64,000 nucleotides of DNA from Rhodothermales bacterium (GCA_028284865.1 JANQQV010000009.1:97245-161244), one strand, 5' to 3'; shown: positions 9,879 to 19,029, numbered from the stretch's first letter. The notes: generated from the letters alone by a model not told the origin. Numbers and translations are program-made.

Positions 9879-11219
9879 ATGTCTGACCCTTCCCGCCCGT
9901 CTCGCCGCTCATTCGTAAAGAAAGCTGCACTTGGGGCGGCTGGTCTGGCGGTATCACCTGCCATCTGGACACGGCCAGGATTCGCCCGGGTAAACACGCC
10001 TTCCAATGAGCTGCGATTCGGTGCCATCGGTGTCCGGGGCATGGGGTTCACCAACATCAATTCCTTCCTGCAGCAGGACGATATCCGCTGCGTGGCGATA
10101 TGTGATGTTGACGATGAGGTGCTGGCTCGGCGCTCGAATGACACGGCGGAGCGGCAAGGGGCCGCGCCCGAGACCTACAAGGATTACCGTCGGCTGCTGG
10201 AGCGCGACGATCTGGATTTCGTGATCATCGGGACACCCGACCACTGGCACTGTCTCCAGGCTGTTCACGCGATGGAAGCTGGACTGGATGTGTACCTGGA
10301 AAAGCCCCTGGCCAATTCGATCGGCGAATGCGATGTCATCATGGCTGCTGCGGCCGAGACGGGTCGCAAGGTGCAGATGGGACAGTGGCAGCGAAGCGGG
10401 CCGCATTGGCGTGATGCCGTGGACTTCGTGCACTCAGGCGCGCTCGGCAACATCCGGACGGTGAAAGCCTGGGCCTATCAGGGCTGGATGAAGCCGGTGC
10501 CGATCCTGGAAGATGAGGCCGTTCCTGCGGGGGTGGATTACGACATGTGGCTCGGCCCCATGACACGTCGCCCATTCAACCGAAACCGCTATCACTTCAA
10601 CTTCCGATGGTTCTGGGACTACGCCGGCGGCCTGATGACCGACTGGGGCGTGCACATCGTGGACTACGCGCTCTACGGAATGAACGCGCCCTATCCCAAA
10701 TCCGTCATGGCCATCGGTGGGAAAATGGCCTACCCGGACGATGCCTCCGAGACGCCGGACACACTGCAGGCCGTCTTCGACTTCGGCGAGTTCACGATGC
10801 TCTGGGAGCATGCTACAGGCATCGATCTCGGACCCTATCAACGCACACATGGCGTTGCCTTCATCGGCAACAATGGGACGCTGGTTGTGAATCGCCAGGG
10901 ATGGGAAGTCCTCCCTGAAGAAGAGGGCGGCGAAGCGCTCGTCCAGATTCCTGCCATCGCTGAATACGAGGGCAGCGACGTCCACAGACACACGCAGAAT
11001 TACTCGAATGCCTTGAGAAACGGCGAGGCATTGAATGCAGACGTGGGCGTTGGACACAAAGCGGCCGTCGTCTGTCACATGGGGAATGTCGCCTTCAAAA
11101 CCGGCCGGAAGGTGAACTGGGATCAGGAATCACGATCCTTCATCGACGACGACAAGGCCAATTCGCTGAAGTGGGCCCAATATGCAAATGGGTGGCAGAT
11201 GCCGGGCTATCGGCTGTAG
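9879..11219 (+). CDS. Gfo/Idh/MocA family oxidoreductase with Tat signal
   Basis: A 446-residue protein with an N-terminal twin-arginine signal (SRRSFVKKAALGAAGLAVSP). The Rossmann part carries FGAIGVRGMG (NAD(P) binding), IIGTPDHWHCLQAVHAMEAG and the catalytic-type EKPLANS motif at about residues 145-151. The C-terminal alpha/beta domain is complete (RWFWDYAGGLMTDWGVHIVDY). Export by Tat is common for Gfo/Idh/MocA members in Bacteroidota and Planctomycetota acting on periplasmic glycans or inositols. Substrate unknown. A small CIA30-like gene follows in the same direction. Confidence 0.92.
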   Translation: MSDPSRPSRRSFVKKAALGAAGLAVSPAIWTRPGFARVNTPSNELRFGAIGVRGMGFTNINSFLQQDDIRCVAICDVDDEVLARRSNDTAERQGAAPETYKDYRRLLERDDLDFVIIGTPDHWHCLQAVHAMEAGLDVYLEKPLANSIGECDVIMAAAAETGRKVQMGQWQRSGPHWRDAVDFVHSGALGNIRTVKAWAYQGWMKPVPILEDEAVPAGVDYDMWLGPMTRRPFNRNRYHFNFRWFWDYAGGLMTDWGVHIVDYALYGMNAPYPKSVMAIGGKMAYPDDASETPDTLQAVFDFGEFTMLWEHATGIDLGPYQRTHGVAFIGNNGTLVVNRQGWEVLPEEEGGEALVQIPAIAEYEGSDVHRHTQNYSNALRNGEALNADVGVGHKAAVVCHMGNVAFKTGRKVNWDQESRSFIDDDKANSLKWAQYANGWQMPGYRL

Positions 11220-11313
11220 CAGGCGCGGAGCAGCTCCTGATTGCGTCAAGCGGCGAAACGCCGGGCCCGCATTCGGACACAGAAGGCACTGTTTCCCTTC
11301 TTCGACAGCCGCA

Positions 11314-11895
11314 ATGCGAATCTCCATCCTTATTCTCGCCTTGGCTGCTCTTGCCGTTCTACCGTCGGCAGCGCAGAGTTCCTTACCGTATCCAGACAAC
11401 TACGTCCTGTATACGTTTGACACCACGGACGATGCTCGCTGGGGGATCGTCAATGATGGTGTCATGGGCGGGAGATCACGTGGTTATGGCGAAATCGACG
11501 AAGGGAAAGTGCGGTTCTTCGGCGAATTGGTGACACGAGGTGGAGGATTCACTTCGATGCGTACGCGTGCCTCTCTTAATCTCTCGGGCTACGACGGCGT
11601 AGAGCTTCGCGTTCGTGGGAATGGTCGAACGTTTGCCATTGAACTCAATGACGGCACCCGATTCCGCGGGCGAAACGTGTCGCGCCGAGCATCTTTCGAG
11701 ACCAACGACGAATGGACCACCGTCCGCGTGCCATTCACGGCATTTCGCTCGTCCATTTTCGGTCAGCGCGTGAATGCCGGTCCACTCGAGCCCTCACGCA
11801 TCCGCAGCGTTGGCCTCTACATCCTGGATGGGATCGATGGCCCGTTCGAATTGGAAGTGGATGAGATCCGGGCGTATCGGGAGATCAATATCTAG
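11314..11895 (+). CDS. CIA30-family (NDUFAF1-like) exported protein
   Basis: About 193 residues from the ATG at 11314; the longer open frame to 11182 overlaps the oxidoreductase and adds no signal. A signal peptide is present (RISILILALAALAVLPSAAQ). The body is a galactose-binding-like beta sandwich of the CIA30 family, with the diagnostic DDARWGIVNDGVMGGRS segment, FFGELVTRGGGFTSMR and a C-terminal FELEVDEIRAYR. In mitochondria the family assembles complex I; bacterial exported forms have no settled role. Confidence 0.85.
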   Translation: MRISILILALAALAVLPSAAQSSLPYPDNYVLYTFDTTDDARWGIVNDGVMGGRSRGYGEIDEGKVRFFGELVTRGGGFTSMRTRASLNLSGYDGVELRVRGNGRTFAIELNDGTRFRGRNVSRRASFETNDEWTTVRVPFTAFRSSIFGQRVNAGPLEPSRIRSVGLYILDGIDGPFELEVDEIRAYREINI

Positions 11896-11969
11896 GCGAA
11901 GACGGGTTGCGGCGAAGGGCCAGACGGGTCATTGCTCTGTGGCGTGGAACTAAGCACGAAATAGGGCAT

Positions 11970-12005
11970 CATATGGTGACAAAACATATGCATAGGAGTG
12001 TCACC
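11970..12005. promoter_or_regulatory. Candidate VapB operator (nested repeats before vapB)
   Basis: Immediately before the vapB ATG there is a perfect 7-bp inverted repeat, GGTGACA at 11975-11981 and TGTCACC at 11999-12005. Interleaved with it are two CATATG palindromes (11970-11975 and 11985-11990) 15 bases apart. The right arm abuts the start codon and covers the AGGAG-like ribosome site, so binding would block both transcription and translation start. VapB/VapBC complexes usually repress their own promoter through such repeats. Confidence 0.6.
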
Positions 12006-12200
12006 ATGCGGACGACCATAAACCTGGACGACGCTTTGCTGGCTGAAGCCCAGCGTTTGACCGGAGAAGAAGAAAAGACTGCTCTCGTTCGAGAGGGGCT
12101 TCGAGCTTTGATTGAACGCGAAAGCGCTCGCCGACTGGCCACTTTGGGTGGTACAGCCCCGGAGCTGAAGGCTATTCCTCGTCGTCGAAGTCAGTCATGA
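12006..12200 (+). CDS. vapB: VapB-type antitoxin
   Basis: A 64-residue protein starting at the ATG at 12006, preceded by an AGGAG-like site; the longer upstream frame is not credible. The sequence TTINLDDALLAEAQRLTG is the ribbon-helix-helix start of DUF2191/VapB antitoxins, followed by an acidic EEEKTALVREGLRALIERE helix and a basic tail that should wrap the toxin. It overlaps vapC by four bases (ATGA), which implies translational coupling. Confidence 0.88.
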   Translation: MRTTINLDDALLAEAQRLTGEEEKTALVREGLRALIERESARRLATLGGTAPELKAIPRRRSQS

Positions 12201-12544
12201 TTCTAGCAGACACCAGTATTTGGATCGATCATTTTCGATTCGGCATTCCGGACCTGGTGGCAGCACTCGAGTCAAATCTGATCGTGGTGCACCCCAGCGT
12301 TGATGGCGAACTGGCATGTGGAAATCTGCCCGATCGTGTCGAAACGTTGAGGCTGTTGGATCAGCTACCGCGTAGTCCAGTGGCATCCGATTCCGAAGTT
12401 CGTCACCTGATTGAGGAACGCGGTCTTTTTGGCAGTGGACTCGGATGGGTTGACATGCAGCTGATCGCTTCCGTCCAACTACTACCTGCGGGAGAATTGT
12501 GGACGCGAGACAGGAAGCTGAAGGAGGTTTGGCGAGCAATCTGA
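12197..12544 (+). CDS. vapC: VapC-type PIN-domain ribonuclease toxin
   Basis: A 115-residue PIN-domain protein. The acidic metal-binding residues are visible: Asp in ILADTSIWIDHF (residues 5 and 11), Glu in PSVDGELACG, and late Asp residues in LGWVDMQLIAS and WTRDRKL. VapC toxins cleave tRNA or rRNA when released from VapB. All active-site acids are present, so the toxin looks intact. It forms a two-gene operon with vapB. Confidence 0.9.
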   Translation: MILADTSIWIDHFRFGIPDLVAALESNLIVVHPSVDGELACGNLPDRVETLRLLDQLPRSPVASDSEVRHLIEERGLFGSGLGWVDMQLIASVQLLPAGELWTRDRKLKEVWRAI

Positions 12545-12641
12545 CTGCGTCCGAAGGATTAACCAGGCAGCACGGTTGCCCTCGGTAAGAGGAAAGACGT
12601 TATTGGGACCTCCGCAGGATCCAATCTTTCCCATCGAACGC

Positions 12642-13106
12642 ATGGCTACCTATTCCCTGACAGTTAACGGCATTCGACAAACTGTCGAGGCCGAACCGGA
12701 CATGCCCCTCCTTTGGGTCCTGAGGGACGTTTTGGGATTGACCGGGACCAAGTATGCCTGTGGCGTGGGGACGTGTCGCGCCTGCGCGGTCTTGATTGAC
12801 GGAGAAGCGATTGCTTCTTGCGTGCGCACGGTCGCGTCGATAGGGGAGAGTGCAGTTCTGACTATCGAAGGATTATCTGATTCGGGCGATCACCCGCTAC
12901 AGGTCTTCTGGCAGGAACTGAACGTCCCGCAATGTGGATTTTGCCAGGCAGGTCAGATCATGCATGCGGCCGGATGGCTGAAGTCGAATCCAAATCCAAG
13001 CGACGAGGACATCGAACGGATGCAGAGTCCGAATCTGTGTCGCTGCGGTACGTATCCACGCATCAAGGAGGCCATCCGCAAGGCGGCCCCTCACGTGGAG
13101 GGTTGA
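12642..13106 (+). CDS. Isoquinoline-1-oxidoreductase-type [2Fe-2S] subunit
   Basis: About 154 residues from the ATG at 12642; the frame also runs to a TTG at 12576, but the family begins ATYSLTVNGI. The N-terminal plant-ferredoxin-type cluster motif CGVGTCRACAVLIDG and the C-terminal helical cluster motif CGFCQAGQIMHAAGWL...NLCRCGTYPRI hold two [2Fe-2S] clusters. This is the small electron-transfer subunit of two-subunit molybdenum hydroxylases of the xanthine oxidase family. It is three bases upstream of the large subunit gene, so the pair is one operon. Confidence 0.92.
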   Translation: MATYSLTVNGIRQTVEAEPDMPLLWVLRDVLGLTGTKYACGVGTCRACAVLIDGEAIASCVRTVASIGESAVLTIEGLSDSGDHPLQVFWQELNVPQCGFCQAGQIMHAAGWLKSNPNPSDEDIERMQSPNLCRCGTYPRIKEAIRKAAPHVEG

Positions 13107-13109
13107 GCC

Positions 13110-15437
13110 ATGAATCATGATCACTTCCTTCCTACGGTCCTTCGATCCGATGCGGCTACCCAGCGGGTTGGTCTTGAGCCCAAGACAAAAAGCGGCATTG
13201 CGAATCTGTCTCGTCGCGGATTTCTGAAGACAAGTGCTTTTGCGGGCACCGGAATTCTGGTGTTGGGTGTGTTTCCAGGGTGCTCATCTGAGGAGCTACC
13301 GGAAATCATGGCGCGAGCTGAAGCCAGCGGCACGTTCTCCAATGCCTCGTTTCAACCCAGTGTATTCGTGGGGCTGAACGAAGAGGGCGATGTGTTCGTG
13401 GTCAACTCGCGTGCGGAAATGGGCCAGGGCATCCGCTCATCGGTCCATGTTGTGATTGCCGACGAGTTGGGAGCCGACCTTGATCGGGTGTATCAGGAAC
13501 AGGCGGATGGCGACGCCAAGTACGGCGACATGAATACGGATGGATCGACGTCCATCCGGAATCTCTTCGACCAGTGGCGAACAGCCGGGGCCACAGCCCG
13601 GGAGATGCTCATCGCAGCAGCGGCAGCGGAATGGGGAGTGCCCGCAGAAGAATGCACGGCCCATGATCATGCAGTTCATCACGGTGACAAGTCCCTCTCG
13701 TTCGGCGAACTGGCAGCGGCAGCTGCGGCGCTCGACGTGCCGCAGTCTCCGGCGTTTCGTCCGCGATCGGAGTGGAAGTACATCGGGACAGAAATCTCGG
13801 GATACGACAATCATGACATCGTGACGGGGAAGGCCATCTTCGGGCTGGATGTGACACTTCCCGACATGCTTCACGCATCCGTAGAGCGACCCCCAACCGT
13901 GCTGGGACAATTGATCTCATGCGATGCGAGCGCAGCGAAAGCGGTGCCCGGAGTCGTAGACGTCGTGGAGCTGCCCAATATCTCTGAGCCTGCCCATTTC
14001 AAAGCACTCGGCGGCGTAGCGGTTGTCGCGACAAATACCTGGGCGGCGTTCAAGGGTCGAGAAGCCTTGCAGTGCGAATGGGACCTGGGACCGAATGCCA
14101 GCTACACCACGGCCACCTATCGCGAGCAGCTTACGGCTAGTGCTTCGGCACCGGGTCAGGCGGCGCTAGATGAAGGTGACGCAGATGGTGTCATCGATGC
14201 CGCTGAAGACGTGTTTGAAGCTTCCTACTGGGTTCCAATGCAGGCTCATGCCTCGATGGAGGTGCCGTGTGCAACGGCCTGGGCAAAAGGAGATGGAACC
14301 GTAGAGTGTTGGGCTCCGAGCCAGAATGCGCGGTCAGCACGCTCGGCCGTAGCTCAATACACGGACTTTGACGAAGAGGATGTCACCGTTCACGTCACCC
14401 TGCTGGGTGGCGCGTTTGGCAGGAAGGGGAAGGCTGATTTCCTGGTTGAAGCGGTTCTGATTTCCCAGGCGGTTGGACGCCCGGTAAAGAATACCTGGAA
14501 GCGAGAAGATTGCATCCGGTACGACTACTTCCACGCTCCTTCCGCCCAGACCATCACGGCTGCAGTGGGTGCGAACGGATTGCCCACGGCATGGCGTCAT
14601 CGGTCGGCCTTTCCGTCCATTACCTCCACATTTGTACCTGGAGTGACGTTTGCCAATGCTGGTGAACTCGGCCTGGGCGCGACCACCAACGCCTTCGAAA
14701 TTCCAAATATCAAAGTCGAAGCGTGCGAGGCACCTGCCCATGTTCGTATCGGCTGGGTCCGTTCGGTGTCGAACATCCATCACTCGTTTGCCGTCAATGC
14801 CATGGCGGGCGAACTGGCACACCGTGCCGGGCGGGATCAGCTCGAGTACTTCATGGCGCTTCTAGGGTCCGACCGGGACATGAGCCCTCGATTCGGTGAA
14901 CGGGGCCGCTATGGCGAGGACCTGGTGCGCGCGCCGTGGACGAGCCAACGCATGAAGCATGTCCTTCAAGTGGCCGCCGACTCGGCGGGCTATGGCCATT
15001 CACTTCCCGACAATGAGGCAATCGGACTCGCTGTCCAGTACTCGTTTGCCGCTTACATGGCCTGGGCCATTCGCGTGCGTGTCGAAGGGAATCAATGGTC
15101 CGTCGTCCGCGCCGACGGGGTGCTGGATGCCGGTACCATCGTGAATCGGGACCGGGTACTTTCGCAGATCGAAGGCAATCTGGTCTTCGGCGTGACCATG
15201 GCCCACTACGGTCAGTTGACCGCTACCAACGGCGTTGTGGACCAGTCGAACTTCACGGATTACCCCCTGGCACGCATGAGCGATATCCCCGAGATCCACG
15301 CCCACATCGTGGATTCAGATCTGATTCCGGGAGGGGTGGGTGAGCCTGGGCTTCCACCCGTCATGCCTGCCATCGCCAACGCGCTGATCCAGATCACCGG
15401 GACACCGGTCAGGGAAGTGCCGATTCGGGTGAGCTGA
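13110..15437 (+). CDS. Molybdopterin-binding large subunit of a xanthine dehydrogenase family enzyme (IorB type)
   Basis: A 775-residue protein. A twin-arginine signal lies about 35 residues in (SRRGFLKTSAFAGTGILVLG) and ends near a lipobox-like VFPGC, so the complex is probably periplasmic and possibly lipid-anchored. Molybdenum-cofactor regions include MGQGIRSSVHVVIADELG, LLGGAFGRKG and the C-terminal GVGEPGLPPVMPAIANAL, where the catalytic glutamate is expected. With the preceding [2Fe-2S] subunit it should hydroxylate an N-heterocycle or aldehyde. The actual substrate is unknown. XdhC- and MocA-like maturation genes are close by on the other strand. Confidence 0.92.
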   Translation: MNHDHFLPTVLRSDAATQRVGLEPKTKSGIANLSRRGFLKTSAFAGTGILVLGVFPGCSSEELPEIMARAEASGTFSNASFQPSVFVGLNEEGDVFVVNSRAEMGQGIRSSVHVVIADELGADLDRVYQEQADGDAKYGDMNTDGSTSIRNLFDQWRTAGATAREMLIAAAAAEWGVPAEECTAHDHAVHHGDKSLSFGELAAAAAALDVPQSPAFRPRSEWKYIGTEISGYDNHDIVTGKAIFGLDVTLPDMLHASVERPPTVLGQLISCDASAAKAVPGVVDVVELPNISEPAHFKALGGVAVVATNTWAAFKGREALQCEWDLGPNASYTTATYREQLTASASAPGQAALDEGDADGVIDAAEDVFEASYWVPMQAHASMEVPCATAWAKGDGTVECWAPSQNARSARSAVAQYTDFDEEDVTVHVTLLGGAFGRKGKADFLVEAVLISQAVGRPVKNTWKREDCIRYDYFHAPSAQTITAAVGANGLPTAWRHRSAFPSITSTFVPGVTFANAGELGLGATTNAFEIPNIKVEACEAPAHVRIGWVRSVSNIHHSFAVNAMAGELAHRAGRDQLEYFMALLGSDRDMSPRFGERGRYGEDLVRAPWTSQRMKHVLQVAADSAGYGHSLPDNEAIGLAVQYSFAAYMAWAIRVRVEGNQWSVVRADGVLDAGTIVNRDRVLSQIEGNLVFGVTMAHYGQLTATNGVVDQSNFTDYPLARMSDIPEIHAHIVDSDLIPGGVGEPGLPPVMPAIANALIQITGTPVREVPIRVS

Positions 15438-15442
15438 TCTCG

Positions 15443-15952
15443 TTGCCAAATTTGGGGTCCTTAATCGTGCACCGTGCTGCTACCATCGATCGCGTATCCG
15501 CGGCCGAGGCAACGAAGTTGTCTCGCGATGAGGCCATGGATATCCTCGAGGATCACAGTAAGCGCGAGGATCATTTCGCCCGGAATCCCGAGGCCGACCT
15601 TCAAGCGCGAGGGTACAATCCTGTTTGCGGGGACCGCTACGACGTGTTTCTGGTGATGGAAGGCGACCGGATCGAGGAAGTCCGGTTTCACGGGTTCGGA
15701 TGCGTGATTTCCAGGGCCTCTGCCTCCATCATGGCGATGACGTTGGAAGGTCGCTCGCGATCTCACGCGTTCGAACGTATCGAATCGCTTCGCCGCGCCG
15801 TCCTGGAAGGCGAACCTCCGGATGGTCTGCCATTTGACGTCCAGGCATTGTTGGGAGTCCGGGAGCACCCATCGCGCATCAAGTGCGTGTTGCTTCCGTG
15901 GCAGGCAGCCGCCGCCGCGCTGAATGGGGAGACGGCCGCGACGACGGAGTAG
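15443..15952 (+). CDS. SufU-like iron-sulfur assembly / sulfur-transfer protein
   Basis: The frame is open from TTG 15443; GTG 15467 or ATG 15536 are also possible starts, and the family homology begins near residue 35. Conserved SufU/NifU-N features are NPVCGDRYDVF, GFGCVISRASASIM and RIKCVLLPW, which hold the three cysteines and the aspartate of the metal/sulfur site. SufU accepts sulfur from SufS. Its position five bases after the molybdenum-hydroxylase subunit suggests it could serve Fe-S assembly or cofactor sulfuration for this enzyme; that is inference. Confidence 0.82.
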   Translation: MPNLGSLIVHRAATIDRVSAAEATKLSRDEAMDILEDHSKREDHFARNPEADLQARGYNPVCGDRYDVFLVMEGDRIEEVRFHGFGCVISRASASIMAMTLEGRSRSHAFERIESLRRAVLEGEPPDGLPFDVQALLGVREHPSRIKCVLLPWQAAAAALNGETAATTE

Positions 15953-15990
15953 AAGGTATTTTGGCGCCCAATTTAATCGGTTTTCGCGCC

Positions 15991-16929
15991 TCAACCGCGG
16001 CTGTTCTTGACCTCGATGATCTCCGCCAGAATGCTGATGGCGATTTCGGTAGGTGTCGCCGCGCCAATCTTCAGACCTACTGGTCCGTGGATCCGGGCGA
16101 TGTCTGTTTCAGTGTGTCCCTGCGAGGCCAGCCGTTCGCGCCTCGCTTTCTGCGTCTTTCGACCGCCCAGCGCGCCGATGTAGCGGATGTCTGACTCGAA
16201 GAGCAACGCCAGTGCTGGATCGTCAATCTTCGGGTCATGGGTTAGCAAGACGGCAAAGCTGTTGTGATCCAGAGAAAGCTCAGGAAGTACTTCCTGGGGC
16301 CACTTGGTGTGCAGCCTGGTTGGCCGGATCGGAAAGCGATCGGGATCAGTGAACACGGATCGGGGGTCGATCAGGACGGTTTCGAATCCCGCTTGATGCC
16401 CCAACTGGACCAGATGAACCGCGATGTCTGCTCCGCCGACGATGATGATCGTCGGAGGTCGAGGAATGCGTTGAATGATACGCGTATCCACCTGCTCCAT
16501 GGCGGGAGCACCGGTATCCACCTCAAGCCCCAGTTCATTCTCACCCGAGGCCAGATCGAAGATCCACGTCATTGGGGTACCCGATTCGAGTCCAGCCATC
16601 AATTCATTGCTGATCGAATCCGGAAAGCGTTGGATGACCACTTCCAACTTACCGCCGCAGCTGAGCCCGACTGTCCACGCGGCAGCATTGTCAATTCCGA
16701 ATTCAACGATTCGGGCGCTGGCTCCGTCCAGGATTTCGAGGGCTGTTTCGCGCACGGCTCCCTCAACACATCCACCGCTCACGGATCCCACGATATCTCC
16801 GTGGTCGCTGATACCCATCCACGCCCCAGGCCTACGCGGTGCAGAACCCCAGGTCGACAGTACGCGAGCCAATGCGACCTCGCGGCCGCTTGATTGCCAG
16901 CGCCGGATGGTAGGGACGAGGTCTTTCAC
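15991..16929 (-). CDS. XdhC/CoxI-family molybdenum-cofactor maturation protein
   Basis: A 312-residue protein starting at GTG 16929, which overlaps the upstream MocA-like stop by four bases (GTGA). The N-terminal XdhC/CoxI region has STWGSAPRRPGAWM and GSVSGGCVEGAV. The C-terminal Rossmann region has IIIVGGADIAVHLVQLG and YIGALGGRKTQKARRERL. XdhC binds and helps sulfurate molybdenum cofactor and inserts it into xanthine-dehydrogenase-type enzymes. The hydroxylase subunits are convergent with it at 12642-15437. Confidence 0.93.
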   Translation of the reverse strand: MKDLVPTIRRWQSSGREVALARVLSTWGSAPRRPGAWMGISDHGDIVGSVSGGCVEGAVRETALEILDGASARIVEFGIDNAAAWTVGLSCGGKLEVVIQRFPDSISNELMAGLESGTPMTWIFDLASGENELGLEVDTGAPAMEQVDTRIIQRIPRPPTIIIVGGADIAVHLVQLGHQAGFETVLIDPRSVFTDPDRFPIRPTRLHTKWPQEVLPELSLDHNSFAVLLTHDPKIDDPALALLFESDIRYIGALGGRKTQKARRERLASQGHTETDIARIHGPVGLKIGAATPTEIAISILAEIIEVKNSRG

Positions 16930-17531
16930 GGATCGGAGGGCGACGAAGGTGATGAGGCGCGTAAAAAGTCTTCCGGCGTATCAAAATCGCGCGTGACGCC
17001 CGGATCGGACACCGCAACGCGAACAACCTGGTCGTGATGCTCTTCGAGCACGGATTGCGCACCCGACGAGTCGTCAATCTCCAGAATCGCTCCGCGATGG
17101 AGCACACCGAAAACGACCGGATGGCCAGGGACTGCTCGATACGTAGGGCGCACGATCACGGTCGGGGAAGCGTGCGACATCAGACTCGCAATCGTGTCCG
17201 ACTGAATGGAAGGCATGTCAGCAGGCCAGATCATCATGGAGTGCCCGGGATGGGTGGTTTGCACGCCCGTTTTGATCGAGGATCCCATTCCGGAGGCGAA
17301 ATTTCCGTTGTAAACGACCCGAACCGGGTAGCTGTCCACCAATGGCGCAATGATCTCATGATCGTGCCCCGTTACCATTACGACGTCGTCTGTGGCGACA
17401 GACAAGGCAGTGGTGAGGGTGGCTTCGAGAAGCGTTTCATGCCCCAGAAAAGGCTGTAGGAGCTTGTTCTCCGGTCCAAAACGGCGGGAAAGGCCAGCAG
17501 CAAGCAGAATGATGGACGTCGCAGGGGTCAT
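16926..17531 (-). CDS. MocA-like molybdenum-cofactor nucleotidyltransferase
   Basis: The open frame reaches 17681, but the ATG at 17531 gives the correct start (TPATSIILLAAGLSRRFG), about 201 residues. The glycosyltransferase-A-like nucleotide-binding loop LAAGLSRRFGPENKLL, GMGSSIKTGV, the metal-binding WPADMPSI and GHPVVFG are all present. MocA forms molybdopterin cytosine dinucleotide from CTP, the cofactor form used by many xanthine-oxidase-family hydroxylases; a MobA-like or sugar-nucleotide role is less likely next to xdhC. Translationally coupled to the downstream XdhC gene. Confidence 0.85.
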   Translation of the reverse strand: MTPATSIILLAAGLSRRFGPENKLLQPFLGHETLLEATLTTALSVATDDVVMVTGHDHEIIAPLVDSYPVRVVYNGNFASGMGSSIKTGVQTTHPGHSMMIWPADMPSIQSDTIASLMSHASPTVIVRPTYRAVPGHPVVFGVLHRGAILEIDDSSGAQSVLEEHHDQVVRVAVSDPGVTRDFDTPEDFLRASSPSSPSDP

Positions 17532-17611
17532 GGCACCGGCCAAGGTACAGAATGCTGAGGTACCTGCTTGTGAGTCGAGCGGTCCGTTGCGAGCCTCTTG
17601 GACTTTGTAGC

Positions 17612-18262
17612 CTACTTCGTAAACACGATCAGGCGCCCAGCAATCTCGAAATCCGAGAATTCGAATCGCTCGGCAATCCATTCGATTGTCTTGCGCTGAT
17701 AGATGAACACATGGGTGTCATCGCGTCGGTAGTGCCAGTTCAGGAAGTCGATGCCTTCGTGATAAAGCATGGTCATGCAATACAGACGACCACCCGGGCG
17801 AAGCAATGATTTCATTCGCTCGAATTCTTCAGCGGGGCGATGGAAGTGTTCGATCACCTCACAACAGGTGATGTAGGCGTACTCTTTCTCCAGTCGCTCC
17901 GGATAGGGAGCGAAGAACGGGTCGTAGGTCGAGATCGTGTATCCGGCTTCATTCAAGACATGCCAGACGATTGGTGCCACGCCCGAACCGAAATCCAGTC
18001 CAAGGTCTTCTGGCGAAAAGTCCGCAAGCACCCGATCGGCGATCGGAGCGACGAAGGCCTGAAAACGCGGGTCGTGCACGTCGTTCAAATGCTCTTCGTA
18101 GCGAAGTCGCTCCTCCTCTGGGGAAGGAAAGTACTCTCGCGGCCTGAAGAGGCCTCCGCATTCTGGACAGATCAACCAGATTGCCTCATAGAAGGGTTTG
18201 CCTTGGGCAGCGCAAAGCGGACACCTTGCGGGATTTGAGGCCGATGTGGATGATGAGATCAA
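17612..18262 (-). CDS. Class I SAM-dependent methyltransferase with N-terminal zinc ribbon
   Basis: A 216-residue protein with a TTG start. A two-CxxC zinc ribbon opens it (CPLC about residue 14, CPECGGLF about residue 32). A Rossmann methyltransferase fold follows: GLDFGSGVAPIVWHVL (SAM-binding motif I), STYDPFF, CCEVIEHFHRP and LLRPGGRLYCMTM. Substrate unknown. It is next to, and upstream in the same direction of, the MocA-like gene, but the 80-base gap does not prove co-transcription. Confidence 0.87.
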   Translation of the reverse strand: MISSSTSASNPARCPLCAAQGKPFYEAIWLICPECGGLFRPREYFPSPEEERLRYEEHLNDVHDPRFQAFVAPIADRVLADFSPEDLGLDFGSGVAPIVWHVLNEAGYTISTYDPFFAPYPERLEKEYAYITCCEVIEHFHRPAEEFERMKSLLRPGGRLYCMTMLYHEGIDFLNWHYRRDDTHVFIYQRKTIEWIAERFEFSDFEIAGRLIVFTK

Positions 18263-18366
18263 GGTTGATTCCTGTCACTGACAAGTGTCCGCCTGTCGTC
18301 GGATTTGCCCTTCGTCAGGCGTATCATGAGGACATCAGATAGGCTACAAATCTACTGACTGCTGCC

Positions 18367-19029
18367 ATGTCCAACTTCTTGACCTCCAGATTCGCGTTGC
18401 TCATCGGCGTATTGCTGACGGCAACGTCCATTCCTGCCACTGCTCAGACAACTGTCTCGCTCGGGCCACAGCTTTCTACCATGGGATTCGGTCTGGGCCT
18501 TTCGGTCCGCCCAAGTGATCGTATCGGGGTTTCTGCTGAATACAACTTCTACCCGCTTGCGGACCTGGAAGAGTCCGATGATCTGGGAAGCACCATTACG
18601 TATGATCCCGATATCCAGGGCGGCTTGATCATGGTGACGCTCCACCCGTTCGGCGGCAAGTTCGCCCTTGGCGGTGGCATCCAGATCGGTGGCGCATCAG
18701 CAACAGGTGAACTGGAATTCGGTGCCGGGGATGTCATTGAACTGGACGGGGTGGATTATCCGGTCGACCAGTTGGAGTCCTTCGTTGCTGAATTCGAGTA
18801 CGGCAACATGAAACCGGCCGTCATGATGGGCTGGATGGGAAAAGGATTCAACTTCTCCTTCGGTGTTTCCATTGGCTCACCGGAAATAACCATTGATACC
18901 TCTGGCCCGATCGCCAACTTGCCCGAATTCCAGCGGGATCTCGAGATTGAGCTCGCCAGCATCAATGATGACCTCTCAGAGATTCCAGTTTACCCACAGA
19001 TTCGACTGGGTTGGCAATTCGGGTTTTAG
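18367..19029 (+). CDS. Small outer-membrane beta-barrel protein, hypothetical
   Basis: A 220-residue protein with a signal peptide (FALLIGVLLTATSIPATAQ). The rest alternates hydrophobic and polar residues as in 8- to 10-stranded barrels (GPQLSTMGFGLGLSV, GLIMVTLHPFGGKFALGGGIQIGG) and ends in a C-terminal strand with final Phe (RLGWQFGF), as needed for BAM-dependent insertion. No specific family is recognised. Confidence 0.72.
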   Translation: MSNFLTSRFALLIGVLLTATSIPATAQTTVSLGPQLSTMGFGLGLSVRPSDRIGVSAEYNFYPLADLEESDDLGSTITYDPDIQGGLIMVTLHPFGGKFALGGGIQIGGASATGELEFGAGDVIELDGVDYPVDQLESFVAEFEYGNMKPAVMMGWMGKGFNFSFGVSIGSPEITIDTSGPIANLPEFQRDLEIELASINDDLSEIPVYPQIRLGWQFGF

